A DNA stretch of 64,000 bases from Variovorax sp. CF079. Its GTDB lineage: Bacteria > Pseudomonadota > Gammaproteobacteria > Burkholderiales > Burkholderiaceae_C. The position numbers and the translations under genes are program-made. Position 1 is the first letter of the stretch; each line of letters starts with the position of its first letter. This document shows, piece by piece, positions 10,089-22,772 of this stretch. The stretch spans positions 124,001 through 188,000 of the forward strand of contig NZ_FMZU01000005.1 of the NCBI RefSeq assembly GCF_900101545.1. The letters are read 5' to 3'. Under the pieces are notes generated by a model, which had not been told where the DNA came from, ran no database searches, and worked only from the letters and a program-made list of their open reading frames with translations.

Positions 10089-10841
10089 CTACTTCGCGGT
10101 GTTGCTGAACCACTTCTTGACGATCTGCGCGTAGGTGCCATCGGCCTTGAGCTTCTCGATGGCGCCGTTCACGGCCTTGGTGAGTTCGGGCGTGTCCTTG
10201 CGGATCGCCATGCCGTACTCCTCGGTCGTGAGCTGCTCGTCGAGCACGCGCAGGCCGGGGCGCGTGCGCACGTACTGGTAGGCGGCGGGCTTGCCGGTCA
10301 CGGCCGCGTCGCTGCGGCCGATGTCGACGAGGTTGAACATCTCCTGGTTCTTCTCGACCTCGACCAGCTGCACCTGCGGATACTTCTCCTTCACGTAGCC
10401 GACCGACTTGGTGCCGACCTGCACGCTGACCTTCTTGCCGTTGAGGTCGGCGGGCGTCTTGATGGCGGCATTGCCCTCCTTCACCATCGCGACCAGGCCG
10501 CCGGCGTAGTAGGGAATGGTGAAGTCGACCACCTTCTTGCGCTCGTCGGTGATGTAGATCGCCGACACGGCCATGTCGAAGCGCTTCGACACCAGGCCCG
10601 GCACCAAGCCCTTGAAGTCGATGTCGACCCACTCGATCTTGCGGCCCAGCGTCTTGCCGATGGCCTCGACCAGCTCGACGTCGAAGCCGGTGCGCCTGCC
10701 GTTTTCGACGAATTCCATCGGCGGGAAGGTGGCGTCGGTGGCGACCGTGAGCACGTTGTTCTGCGCCAGCGCAGAAGCCGTGAAGCCGAACGCGGCGAAG
10801 CCGGCAAGGCCTGCGATCAGGAGGTGGCGGCGAAATGGCAT
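10089..10841 (-). CDS. Family-3 amino-acid ABC transporter substrate-binding protein
   Basis: A 250-residue periplasmic protein. It has a signal peptide ending near ASALAQ (about residue 26), then the family-3 solute-binding fold: LTVATDATFPPMEFVENG, GFDVELVEAIGK, FDMAVSAIYITDERKKVVDFTIPYY. The hut context suggests histidine or urocanate as ligand. Pairs with the permease 12 bases downstream. The upstream gap of 51 bases shows no clear promoter. Confidence 0.92.
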   Translation of the reverse strand: MPFRRHLLIAGLAGFAAFGFTASALAQNNVLTVATDATFPPMEFVENGRRTGFDVELVEAIGKTLGRKIEWVDIDFKGLVPGLVSKRFDMAVSAIYITDERKKVVDFTIPYYAGGLVAMVKEGNAAIKTPADLNGKKVSVQVGTKSVGYVKEKYPQVQLVEVEKNQEMFNLVDIGRSDAAVTGKPAAYQYVRTRPGLRVLDEQLTTEEYGMAIRKDTPELTKAVNGAIEKLKADGTYAQIVKKWFSNTAK

Positions 10842-10892
10842 GAGAAATTCTTTCTTGGTGACGAGAGGGTGGATCGAAGGCTTGTTGCGTGC

Positions 10893-11861
10893 TCACTCGG
10901 GCTTGATGTTCTTCTTCTTGATCACATCGGCCCAGCGCGCGGTTTCCGTCTGGATCGTCGCAACGATCTGCTGCGGCGTGCCGCTGCCGGGCTCGAGGCC
11001 GAGCACGGCGAACTTCTCTTTCATCTCGGGCTTGGCCAGCACACGCGCGCTTTCGGCGTTGAGGCGATCGACGACGGCCTTGGGCGTCGCAGCAGGTGCC
11101 ATCAGTGCGTACCATGACACGGCCTCGAAGCCAGGCAAGCCATGCTCGGCGATGGTCGGCAGCTCGGGCATCGTGGCGGAGCGCTTGAGGCTGGCGACGC
11201 CGAGCGCGCGCAGCTTGCCGGACTTGACGTGCGGCAGCACCGCGGACATCGAACCGAACATCATCGTCACCTGCCCGCCCACCACGTCGTTCAGCGCCGG
11301 CCCGATGCCTTTGTAGGGAACGTGGATCAGCTGCAGATCGGCATCGAGCGCCATCAGCTCGCCGGCCAGATGGGCCTGGCTGCCCGCGCCGGGCGATGCG
11401 AAGCTCAAGCTGCCGGGCTTCTGCCTGGCGAGCGCCAGCAGCTCCTTCACCGACTTCGCCGGCACGGCGGCGTTCACCACCAGCACGTTCTCGACCGTCG
11501 CGAGCATCGCGACCGGCTGCAGCTCCGAGGCCTTGTACGGCAGCGCAGGAAAGAGGCTCGGGTTCACCGCGATGTTGCCGACCGGCACGATGCCGAGCGT
11601 GTAGCCGTCGGGCGCGGCCTTGGCAATCAGGTCGACGCCGATGTTGCCGGCGGCACCGACCTTGTTCTCGACCACGAAGGGCTGGCCCAGGATCTCGGTG
11701 AACTCCTGCCCCAGCACGCGGGCCACCACATCGGCCGGACCGCCCGGCGCGAAGGGCACGATCACGTGGACCGGCTTGGCGGGATAGGCCTGCGCGTGCG
11801 CCGCCAACGGCAGGGCGAGCAGCAGGGGCAACAGAAAGGCGAGGCGGCGCTTGATCATCAT
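10893..11861 (-). CDS. Bug family (tripartite tricarboxylate-type) substrate-binding protein
   Basis: A 322-residue periplasmic binding protein with signal peptide (LLPLLLALPLAAHAQ, about residues 8-24), then the Bug signature YPAKPVHVIVPFAPGGPADVVAR and ENKVGAAGNIG. Bug proteins are hugely expanded in Burkholderiales and mostly lack their own membrane partners; none is encoded here. Start at 11861 forms a TGATG overlap with the upstream PhnD-like gene, so the two are translationally coupled. Its place inside the hut cluster suggests a ligand linked to histidine, but the ligand is unknown. Confidence 0.92.
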   Translation of the reverse strand: MMIKRRLAFLLPLLLALPLAAHAQAYPAKPVHVIVPFAPGGPADVVARVLGQEFTEILGQPFVVENKVGAAGNIGVDLIAKAAPDGYTLGIVPVGNIAVNPSLFPALPYKASELQPVAMLATVENVLVVNAAVPAKSVKELLALARQKPGSLSFASPGAGSQAHLAGELMALDADLQLIHVPYKGIGPALNDVVGGQVTMMFGSMSAVLPHVKSGKLRALGVASLKRSATMPELPTIAEHGLPGFEAVSWYALMAPAATPKAVVDRLNAESARVLAKPEMKEKFAVLGLEPGSGTPQQIVATIQTETARWADVIKKKNIKPE

Positions 11862-12667
11862 CAGAGTTCCTCGAACGGTGGAATGGCACGCTGGGCGATC
11901 GCCGCGAGGACCTCGTAGTCTGCGGGATCGGGGACGGCGAAGCCTGCAAGCAACAAGCGTTCCGTCACGGCTTCGAGTTCCGGTGCATCCGCCGCCGCGC
12001 GCAAGGCATCGCGCAGGCGCGCGAGTTCGTCGGACGCGAGCGCCGCCGTCGCAACCAGCGGCGGGATCGGCATCGCCTCGGTGCTGGCGATGATGCGCAC
12101 CCGCTGCGCCGACGCGGGCTCGTTGTGACGCAGCAGGTCATGGTAGTAGCTGTCGAGCGGGCCGACGTCGATGCGGCCTGCGGCCAGGGCTTCGATGACG
12201 CCGCGTGCGTGGATGAGATTGCCCACCGCTCGGGCATAGAGCCGCGGCCTGTGCGTGGCGCGGTACGGCGCGAGATGGTTGCGGAAGGCGACGCCGCCAG
12301 ACATCGAGTCGGCCAGCGTGTAGCCCACCACGCCGCCGAAGGTATCTTCGAGGCGTTCGTACTTCGAATCGGCACGCACCACGATGTCGGTGAAGTAGAC
12401 CGGCCGGCCCTCGTAGCGCGCCGGCGACGGGATCGGCGCGGCGACCAGCGCGGGCCGCGGCGCGCGTTGCGAGAACGGCAGGCCGCACATCATCGCGAGG
12501 CCCAGGTCATCGCGCGCCCACAGCGCCGAGAGCGGAGCCGGGGCGTCGTAGTCGATCACGTCCCAATCAAGCCCGGCGCGCGCGAGCGCCCACGCGAACA
12601 GCGCTTTCCAGTCGGCGCGCGCCGAGGCGGTGGCCGAGTACATGCGCGCGTTGGCGACCGGCGTCAT
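11861..12667 (-). CDS. PhnD-like binding-protein-fold protein without signal peptide
   Basis: A 268-residue protein resembling the phosphate/phosphite/phosphonate ABC binding-protein family (PhnD). Seen features are the N-terminal MTPVANARMYS, TFGGVVGYTLADSMSGG at about 108-124, YARAVGNLIHARGVIEALAAGRIDVGPLDSYYHDLL at about 144-179 (shown here as two overlapping motifs, YARAVGNLIHARG and GRIDVGPLDSYYH), and RIIASTEAMPIPPLV. No hydrophobic export signal is visible, so it may act in the cytoplasm. It starts 5 bases after the ornithine-cyclodeaminase-like gene and is coupled to the Bug gene. Role in the hut cluster is unknown. Confidence 0.75.
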   Translation of the reverse strand: MTPVANARMYSATASARADWKALFAWALARAGLDWDVIDYDAPAPLSALWARDDLGLAMMCGLPFSQRAPRPALVAAPIPSPARYEGRPVYFTDIVVRADSKYERLEDTFGGVVGYTLADSMSGGVAFRNHLAPYRATHRPRLYARAVGNLIHARGVIEALAAGRIDVGPLDSYYHDLLRHNEPASAQRVRIIASTEAMPIPPLVATAALASDELARLRDALRAAADAPELEAVTERLLLAGFAVPDPADYEVLAAIAQRAIPPFEEL

Positions 12668-12672
12668 CGATC

Positions 12673-13677
12673 TCAGCGGAAGCGCAGCTGCTGTCCGAGG
12701 CCCATGGTCTTCGCCTTCGCGAGCATGGCGGAGCCGAGTGCGATGTCCGACAGCGAGAGGCCGCGGTGCCAGAAGAGATTGGTTTCTTCTTCGCTTTCGC
12801 GTCCGGGTTTGAGGCCGGCCACGATCTGGCCGAGCTCGGCATGCAGCGTCTTCTCGGACAACTTGCCGCTGTCCACGTGCGCGCGCAGCGCACCGAAGGG
12901 GCCGGCCTTGGCCTGGCCCCAGTCGTCCATCACCATCTTGTCCATGATGTCGGTCAGCGAGAGCTCGACCGCGCTCATGGTGCCGTAGGGAATCACGCAG
13001 GCGCCCTTCTTGATCCACTCGGTCTTGAGCATCGGCGCGGGCTTCTCGAGGCGCGAGGCCTCGACCACGATGTCGGCGCCGCGCACGCAGGATTCCCAGT
13101 CTTCGGTGACGGTGATCTTCATGCCGAGATCGCGTTCCAGGCGTGCGGCGAAGGCGTCGCGGCTCTCGGGCCGGCGCGAGTGCACGCGGATCTCGTCGAA
13201 GTGGAAGATCGAATGCAAGAGGCGCACATTCCAGTACGAGGTGCCGCGCGCGCCGATGTGGCCGAGGATCTTCGAATTCTTGCGCGCCAGATGCTTGGCG
13301 CCGATGGCGGTGAGCGCGCCGGTGCGCATGTCGGTGATGTCGGAGGCATCGATGATCGCCACAGGGACGCCGGTCTTCGGGTCGAAGAGGTTGAGCAGCG
13401 CGAGCTCCGACGGCAGGCCCACTTCGTAGTTGCGATAGAAGTCGCCCACCACCTTCACGCCCGCCACGCCGAGCGGCCGGATGTAGCCGCGCAGCACGTT
13501 GAAGTGGCCCGGGTAATCCTTCTCGGGCACCAGGTGCATGCGCGGCTCGATGGTGGTCTGGCCACGACCCTGGGCCAGCAAGCCGTCCTCGACCGCAGCG
13601 ACGATCTCGGCGTCGGTCATCGCCAGCGCCTTGACGTGGAGATGGTTCAGGTAGTGCAGGTAGATCTCGGACGACAT
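12673..13677 (-). CDS. Ornithine cyclodeaminase / mu-crystallin family protein
   Basis: A 334-residue NAD(P)-dependent enzyme of the ornithine cyclodeaminase/mu-crystallin family, which includes ornithine cyclodeaminases, ketimine reductases and amino-acid dehydrogenases. Seen are GVAGVKVVGDFYRN, the family core PVAIIDASDITDMRTGALTAIGA at about 105-127 and a Rossmann glycine motif GHIGARGTS near 139-147. It lies 4 bases downstream of hutU and 5 bases upstream of the PhnD-like gene. It is not part of the classical histidine pathway. It could act on a histidine-derived imine or on glutamate/ornithine, but the substrate cannot be told from sequence. Confidence 0.85.
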   Translation of the reverse strand: MSSEIYLHYLNHLHVKALAMTDAEIVAAVEDGLLAQGRGQTTIEPRMHLVPEKDYPGHFNVLRGYIRPLGVAGVKVVGDFYRNYEVGLPSELALLNLFDPKTGVPVAIIDASDITDMRTGALTAIGAKHLARKNSKILGHIGARGTSYWNVRLLHSIFHFDEIRVHSRRPESRDAFAARLERDLGMKITVTEDWESCVRGADIVVEASRLEKPAPMLKTEWIKKGACVIPYGTMSAVELSLTDIMDKMVMDDWGQAKAGPFGALRAHVDSGKLSEKTLHAELGQIVAGLKPGRESEEETNLFWHRGLSLSDIALGSAMLAKAKTMGLGQQLRFR

Positions 13678-13681
13678 CGCG

Positions 13682-15406
<1,725 letters not shown>

Positions 15407-15442
15407 GGCGTAGTGTCCTTTCGATGACGGAGGAGCGGTGTG

Positions 15443-16993
15443 TCAGGCCTGGCTGGGCAGGATGGCTTGCAGGGCTTCGGGCCAGCGGCCCCTGCGCGCC
15501 CACTGGCGCATGGATTCGATGTCGGGCGCGAGGAAGCGGTCCTGGTCGATGAAGGCGACGCGCTCGCGGATGGTGGTGAATTCGGCTTCGACGAGCGGTG
15601 AACTCTTGGGGCCACGCTTCAACTCGATGCCTTGCGCGGCGGCCATGGCTTCGATGCCGACGACGACCGCCGTGTTCTCCACCATCTCGGCCAGGCGCCG
15701 GCCCGCGAAGGTGGCCATCGACACATGGTCTTCCTGGTTGGCCGAGGTCGGCAAGCTGTCGACGCTGGCCGGATGCGCGAGCGACTTGTTCTCGGAGGCA
15801 AGCGCCGCGGCCGTGACCTGCGCGATCATGAAGCCCGAGTTGACGCCGCCGTCGCGCACCAGGAAAGGCGGCAGGCCCGAGAGCCCGCTGTCGAGCAGCA
15901 GCGCCATGCGGCGCTCGGAAATGGCGCCGATTTCGCTCACGGCGAGCGCGATGATGTCGGCCGCGAAGGCGACCGGCTCGGCGTGGAAGTTGCCACCGGA
16001 GATCACATCGCCGTTGTCGAACACGAGCGGGTTGTCGGATGCGGCATTGGCTTCGATGCGCAGCACGCGTGCCGCATGCGCGAGGTTGTCGAGGCAGGCG
16101 CCCATCACCTGCGGCACGCAGCGGACCGAGTACGGGTCCTGCACGCGGCCGCAATCGGCATGCGAGGGAATGATCTCGCTGCCTTCGAGCAGCGTGCGCA
16201 CCGCGGCCGCCACGGCGATCTGGCCCGGCTGGCCGCGCGCGGCATGGATGCGCGCATCGAAGGGCTTGATCGAGCCCTGGATCGCTTCGAGCGAGAGCGC
16301 GCCCGCCATCAGCCCGGCCGCGAACACGTCCTCGGCGCCGAACAGGCCGGCGAGCGCGAGCGCCGTCGACACCTGCGTGCCGTTGAGCAGCGCGAGACCT
16401 TCCTTGGGGCCGAGCACGAAGGGCTTGAGCCCGATGCGCGACAGCGCCTCCGCGCCGCCGATCACCGCGCCGTCGGGCGCCGTGACCTCGCCCTCCCCGA
16501 TCAGCACGCAGGCCAGGTGCGCCAGCGGCGCCAGATCGCCCGACGCGCCGACCGAGCCCTTGGACGGAATGCGCGGCAGCAGGCCGGCATTGCCGAGCGC
16601 GATCAGCGCATCGACGATCTCGGGCGCGATGCCCGAGTGGCCGCGCGCCAGGCTCACGGCCTTGGTCGCAAGCACCAGCCGCACCACGCCCTCGGGCAAG
16701 GGCGAACCGGTGCCGGCGCTGTGCGAGAGCACCAGGTTGCGCTGCAGCTCGGCCAGGCGCTCATGCGGAATGGTGGTCTGCGCGAGCTTGCCGAAGCCGG
16801 TGTTGATGCCGTAGACCGTCTCGCCGGCATCGACGATCCTGCGCACCGTCGCCTGGGACGCGAGCAGGCCGCTGCGCGCCGACGGATCCAGCGCGAGCTG
16901 CACGCCGCCGGCATGCACGCGGCGCAGCGTGGCGAGGTCGACTTCGCCGGGGGTGAGCACCAGCGGTGGGAGGGAAAGGGAGGCGTTGTCCAT
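15443..16993 (-). CDS. hutH: Histidine ammonia-lyase HutH
   Basis: Commits histidine to degradation by eliminating ammonia to give trans-urocanate. A 516-residue protein with the Ala150-Ser151-Gly152 triad ([14 protein letters not shown]) that cyclises into the MIO electrophile, a Tyr-containing [10 protein letters not shown] loop at 61-70 and the conserved [12 protein letters not shown] segment. The AGGA ribosome-binding site lies 7 bases before the ATG, and the HutC-type palindrome at 17003-17012 lies immediately before it, so bound repressor would block the start of this gene. Confidence 0.97.
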   Translation of the reverse strand: MDNASLSLPPLVLTPGEVDLATLRRVHAGGVQLALDPSARSGLLASQATVRRIVDAGETVYGINTGFGKLAQTTIPHERLAELQRNLVLSHSAGTGSPLPEGVVRLVLATKAVSLARGHSGIAPEIVDALIALGNAGLLPRIPSKGSVGASGDLAPLAHLACVLIGEGEVTAPDGAVIGGAEALSRIGLKPFVLGPKEGLALLNGTQVSTALALAGLFGAEDVFAAGLMAGALSLEAIQGSIKPFDARIHAARGQPGQIAVAAAVRTLLEGSEIIPSHADCGRVQDPYSVRCVPQVMGACLDNLAHAARVLRIEANAASDNPLVFDNGDVISGGNFHAEPVAFAADIIALAVSEIGAISERRMALLLDSGLSGLPPFLVRDGGVNSGFMIAQVTAAALASENKSLAHPASVDSLPTSANQEDHVSMATFAGRRLAEMVENTAVVVGIEAMAAAQGIELKRGPKSSPLVEAEFTTIRERVAFIDQDRFLAPDIESMRQWARRGRWPEALQAILPSQA

Positions 16994-17002
16994 GCGGGGT
17001 CC

Positions 17003-17012
17003 TGTCTATACA
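17003..17012. promoter_or_regulatory. HutC-type operator upstream of hutH
   Basis: TGTCTATACA, flanked as CTGTCTATACAAG (17002-17014). The core GTCTATAC matches GT-N-TA-N-AC, the half-site pattern of the HutC subfamily of GntR regulators. It sits 9 bases before the hutH ATG and next to its ribosome-binding site, between hutC and hutH. Confidence 0.7.
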
Positions 17013-17048
17013 AGTAGGTGCGTGCGAAGCCGGTTCTGGATTCGCCCG

Positions 17049-17801
17049 TCAGCCAAAGCTGGGATTGCCGTCGGCGCGGAAGCGGCTGCCCAGCCGATAG
17101 CGCGAAGCGGGATGCAGGCAGCGCACCATCGTCACCGGCACGCTGCGCGTCCAGGTGCGGCGCGTGAGCAGCAGGCAGGGATCGGTCACCGGCATCGCGA
17201 GGCGCTCGGCCTGCTCGGCCGTGGGCAGCACCGCATCGACGACGTGCTCGATCTGGTCGAAGGGCACGTTGCGAACCAGGTACTCGCTGGGCGAGACGGT
17301 GGAGAAGTCCTGCTCCAGGAAAGTCGGCACGGCGTGCGGATTGACGTGGCGGTCTTCGAGCTGCACCGGGATTTCGTTTTCCAGATGCAGGCACACGGTA
17401 TGGAAGACCGACTCGCCGGGCCTGAGGTCCAGCCACACGGCGACGTCGGGTGAGGCCGCGATGCGCTCGGCCACCAGGAATTCGCAGCGGTAGTCGTGGC
17501 CGCGCACCCGGATCTCGCTCGCGATGTTGGCGATCTGCAAGAGCGTCGACTGCGGCTTGTTCTCGGCCACGAAGCTGCCCACGCCGGCCACGCGCACGAT
17601 GCGCCCCTGCTCCACCAGCTCGCGCAGCGCGCGGTTGACCGTCATGCGCGCGACGCCGAACTGCGCGACCAGTTCGCTCTCCGACGGCAGCCGATGGCCG
17701 GCCGGCCAGGAGCCGTCCTGGATCTTGTGCGTGATGAAGGCCTTGACCTGCTCGTACAGCGCGAGTGCGGGCTGCGGCGGCTGGGCCTTGCGTGGGTTCA
17801 T
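17049..17801 (-). CDS. hutC: Histidine utilization repressor HutC (GntR family)
   Basis: A 250-residue GntR/HutC repressor. The N-terminal winged helix (about 15-80) contains RLPSESELVAQFGVARMTVNRALREL, quoted here as RLPSESELVAQFG and ARMTVNRALREL, and GRIVRVAGVGSFVAE. The C-terminal UTRA effector domain (about 95-240) in known HutC proteins binds urocanate, which releases DNA. It follows the ABC ATPase gene by 1 base and precedes hutH, so it is co-transcribed with the operon it controls. Three GT-N-TA-N-AC palindromes in the window are its probable targets. Confidence 0.92.
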   Translation of the reverse strand: MNPRKAQPPQPALALYEQVKAFITHKIQDGSWPAGHRLPSESELVAQFGVARMTVNRALRELVEQGRIVRVAGVGSFVAENKPQSTLLQIANIASEIRVRGHDYRCEFLVAERIAASPDVAVWLDLRPGESVFHTVCLHLENEIPVQLEDRHVNPHAVPTFLEQDFSTVSPSEYLVRNVPFDQIEHVVDAVLPTAEQAERLAMPVTDPCLLLTRRTWTRSVPVTMVRCLHPASRYRLGSRFRADGNPSFG

Positions 17802-17802
17802 C

Positions 17803-18581
<779 letters not shown>

Positions 18582-18582
<1 letters not shown>

Positions 18583-19445
18583 CAGATCGTGCTCCATGCG
18601 AACAGGCGGCGGTTCAAGGCCTTGAAGGCGAAATCCGAGATGAGGCCGATCACGCCGATGACGATGATCCCGAAGATGATCTGCCCGGTGTTGAGCAGCG
18701 CCTGGCTGTCGGTGATCATGTGGCCGATGCCCGAAGAGGAGCCGATCAGCTCGGCGACGATCACGTAGGTCCAGGCCCAGCCCAGCACCAGGCGCAGCGT
18801 TTCGGCGATGCCCGGTGCGGCGCCCGGGATCAGCACCCGCGCGACGATGCCGCGGCTGTTGGCGCCCAGCGTGTACGCAGCCTCGACCAGGTCGCGGCGC
18901 GCGCTGCCGACGGTGACGGCCACCATCAGCGTGATCTGGAACACCGAACCGATGAAGATGACCAGCAACTTCTGCGCCTCGCCGATGCCGGCCCACAGGA
19001 TCAGCAGTGGGATGAAGGCCGAGGCCGGCAGGTAGCGGCAGAAGGAAACGAAGGGTTCGAAGAAGGCCTCGACGCTCTTCCAGGTGCCCATCGCGATACC
19101 CAGCGGCACGGCGACGATGGCGGCCAGCACGAAGCCGCCGAACACGCGCCACACCGTCATGCCGATGTCGTGGATGAAGTTGTACTCGGTGAAGAGCGAA
19201 ACGCCTTCCTTGAGCATCGTGACCGGGCTGGCCAGGAAGGTGGGCGACACGAAGCCACCGAGCGTGAAGAAGGTCCAGACGACCACGAAGAGCACGAAGA
19301 AGCCCAGACCCAGCAGCCAGCGCGCACGCGCGCTGACGGGCTCGAGCGGCGCGAGGGCGCGGCGCCGCCGCGGCGCCGGCTCTGTGGCGGCCGGGCCGGC
19401 AGAGACTGCCGGCTTCGAAGCGTTGATGACGGGCGTCGCGTCCAT
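18582..19445 (-). CDS. ABC transporter permease (nitrate/sulfonate/taurine type)
   Basis: A 287-residue inner-membrane permease of the BPD-transport-1 family. It has a proline/arginine-rich cytoplasmic N-terminus, about six transmembrane helices and the EAA loop VEAAYTLGANSRGIVARVLIPGAAPGI (about 190-216; key residues E, A, G and the IP pair). It lies between the binding protein (15-base gap) and the ATPase (1-base overlap), completing one ABC importer under the HutC-type operators upstream. Confidence 0.92.
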
Positions 19446-19460
19446 GCTTGCTGCTCGCTC

Positions 19461-20426
19461 TTACTTGATGAAGCTGGTGTCGAAGGTGACCGAGAGATCC
19501 TCGGGCGCCTTGCGGATCACGCCGGCCTCCAGCAGGATGGCTTGGGCGTCCTTCATGAAGGGCGTGATCTCGCTGGCGAAGAACTTCTGGTTGGCCGCCT
19601 TGTCCGACCAGCGCAGATAGGCCGAGGACTTGGCGAACTGCTCGCCGGTCTGCTTGACGGCCGCGCCCATGATCTCGTTCGACTTGGCCGGGTCGGCCTT
19701 GATCATCTCGATGGCTTCGAAGTACGAGTTGGTCAGAGCCTGGGCTGCCTTGGCGTTGGCCTTGAGCCAGGTCGGCGCGCAGCCCACCGTGTCCATCACC
19801 ATCGGGTAGTCGAGCGTGGTGGCGAGGATCTTGCCGGCCGCAGGGTTGGCGCGCACGGTTGAGAGGTAGGGCTCGTAGGTCATCGCGGCATCGTTCTGGC
19901 CGGCCACGAAGGCCTGCGCAGCGGGCTGCGGCTCGAGCGAGACCAGCTTGACGTCCTTCATCGTCATGCCGTTCTTGTTGAGCATCCAGGCCAGGCCGAA
20001 GTACGGCGCGGTGCCCGGCGCGCTGACGCCGACGGCCTTGCCCTTGAGGTCGGCGAAGCTCTTGACGTCGTTGCGCACGGCCAGGCCGTCGGCGCCATAG
20101 GACTTGTCCATCTGGAAGATCTGCACGATCGGCACGCCGTTGGCGTTCCAGGCCACATGGGTCTCGACCGTCGTGGCCGCGCACTGGATCGCGCCCGAGG
20201 CAAGCGCCAGATGGCGGTCCTTCTGCGGGATCATCTTGATCTCGACGTCCAGCCCGTTCTTCTTGAAGATGCCGGCCTTGTCAGCCAGCGTGAGCGGCGC
20301 GAAGCCGGTCCAGCCGGACATGCCGAGGGCGATCTTGGTTTCCTGCGCGTGGGCGTTCGCCGCCATGCCAGCGACACACACGCCCGCCGCCAGCAGCGAG
20401 GCGATTTTTCCGACCGTCTTGACCAT
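19461..20426 (-). CDS. ABC transporter substrate-binding protein, NMT1/SsuA-like
   Basis: A 321-residue periplasmic binding protein with signal peptide ending at NAHAQ (about residue 29). The NMT1/THI5/SsuA-like fold follows: IALGMSGWTGFAPLTLADKAGIF, GAIQCAATTVETHVAWNANG and the PYEPYLST-type segment TYEPYLSTVRANP. The ATG at 20426 is preferred over a TTG one codon upstream because AGGAG lies 7 bases before it. First gene of the presumed hut transcript; two HutC-type palindromes lie 100-200 bases upstream. Ligand probably urocanate or histidine, by context. Confidence 0.9.
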   Translation of the reverse strand: MVKTVGKIASLLAAGVCVAGMAANAHAQETKIALGMSGWTGFAPLTLADKAGIFKKNGLDVEIKMIPQKDRHLALASGAIQCAATTVETHVAWNANGVPIVQIFQMDKSYGADGLAVRNDVKSFADLKGKAVGVSAPGTAPYFGLAWMLNKNGMTMKDVKLVSLEPQPAAQAFVAGQNDAAMTYEPYLSTVRANPAAGKILATTLDYPMVMDTVGCAPTWLKANAKAAQALTNSYFEAIEMIKADPAKSNEIMGAAVKQTGEQFAKSSAYLRWSDKAANQKFFASEITPFMKDAQAILLEAGVIRKAPEDLSVTFDTSFIK

Positions 20427-20524
20427 CAAGGTTCTCCTGTTGCATTTGAAAAAAATTCGGCTCGCTGCAAGCGTCCGCAGGGACGGTTTGCTGGCAAGGG
20501 GCCGAGTTTCATTCGCTGCGATGC

Positions 20525-20540
20525 ACCTGTATATACAGGT
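20525..20540. promoter_or_regulatory. HutC-type operator, distal hut promoter (perfect 16-base palindrome)
   Basis: ACCTGTATATACAGGT is self-complementary over all 16 bases. Its core GTATATAC matches the HutC subfamily half-site pattern and is nearly identical to known Hut operators (TGTATATACA). It lies about 100 bases before the NMT1-type binding-protein gene, which starts the hut supercluster. Confidence 0.75.
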
Positions 20541-20617
20541 TAACCCGGGATTGCGGCCCCGATCAAGCCCGGCTTTGCCCGCTCCCAGTGCGCAGAATCG
20601 GTTTCATGCACCAAAAG

Positions 20618-20629
20618 CTGTCTAGACAG
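20618..20629. promoter_or_regulatory. Second HutC-type palindrome in hut/recQ intergenic region
   Basis: CTGTCTAGACAG is a perfect 12-base palindrome whose core GTCTAGAC fits GT-N-TA-N-AC. It is 93 bases centre-to-centre region away from the first site on the recQ side, so looping or a separate start site is possible. Confidence 0.55.
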
Positions 20630-20804
20630 GATAGCGCAGCAGCGAATAGCGCCCTTGTTCGCAAGCGCCATGCCAGCCGGAAAGCCGCTCGCTGCCCGCC
20701 CTCGCTTCGTGGACAATCGCCATCGCGCGCACGGGAGGTGCGCGCGTCCGTTTCCCCGCATGCAGCCCCGGCCCTCGGGGCGCCCCTAGAAATACAGCAA
20801 TCCC

Positions 20805-22768
<1,964 letters not shown>

Positions 22769-22772
<4 letters not shown>

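Larger units (their letters stand above)
20427..20804. other. Divergent intergenic region between the hut ABC gene and recQ
   Basis: A 378-base gap without a convincing gene. It holds the hut leader with AGGAG near 20434-20438, the two HutC-type palindromes at 20525-20540 and 20618-20629, and about 170 bases of GC-rich sequence with local inverted repeats before the recQ start. The minus-strand promoter of the hut cluster must lie here, but no clear -35/-10 pair stands out. Confidence 0.7.

Noticed and set aside
8797..11949. A 1050-residue minus-strand frame running from Bug-gene antisense codons into hutD
   Set aside because: Only its last ~204 residues (HutD) are protein-like; the rest is an out-of-frame reading of the Bug, binding-protein and permease genes.
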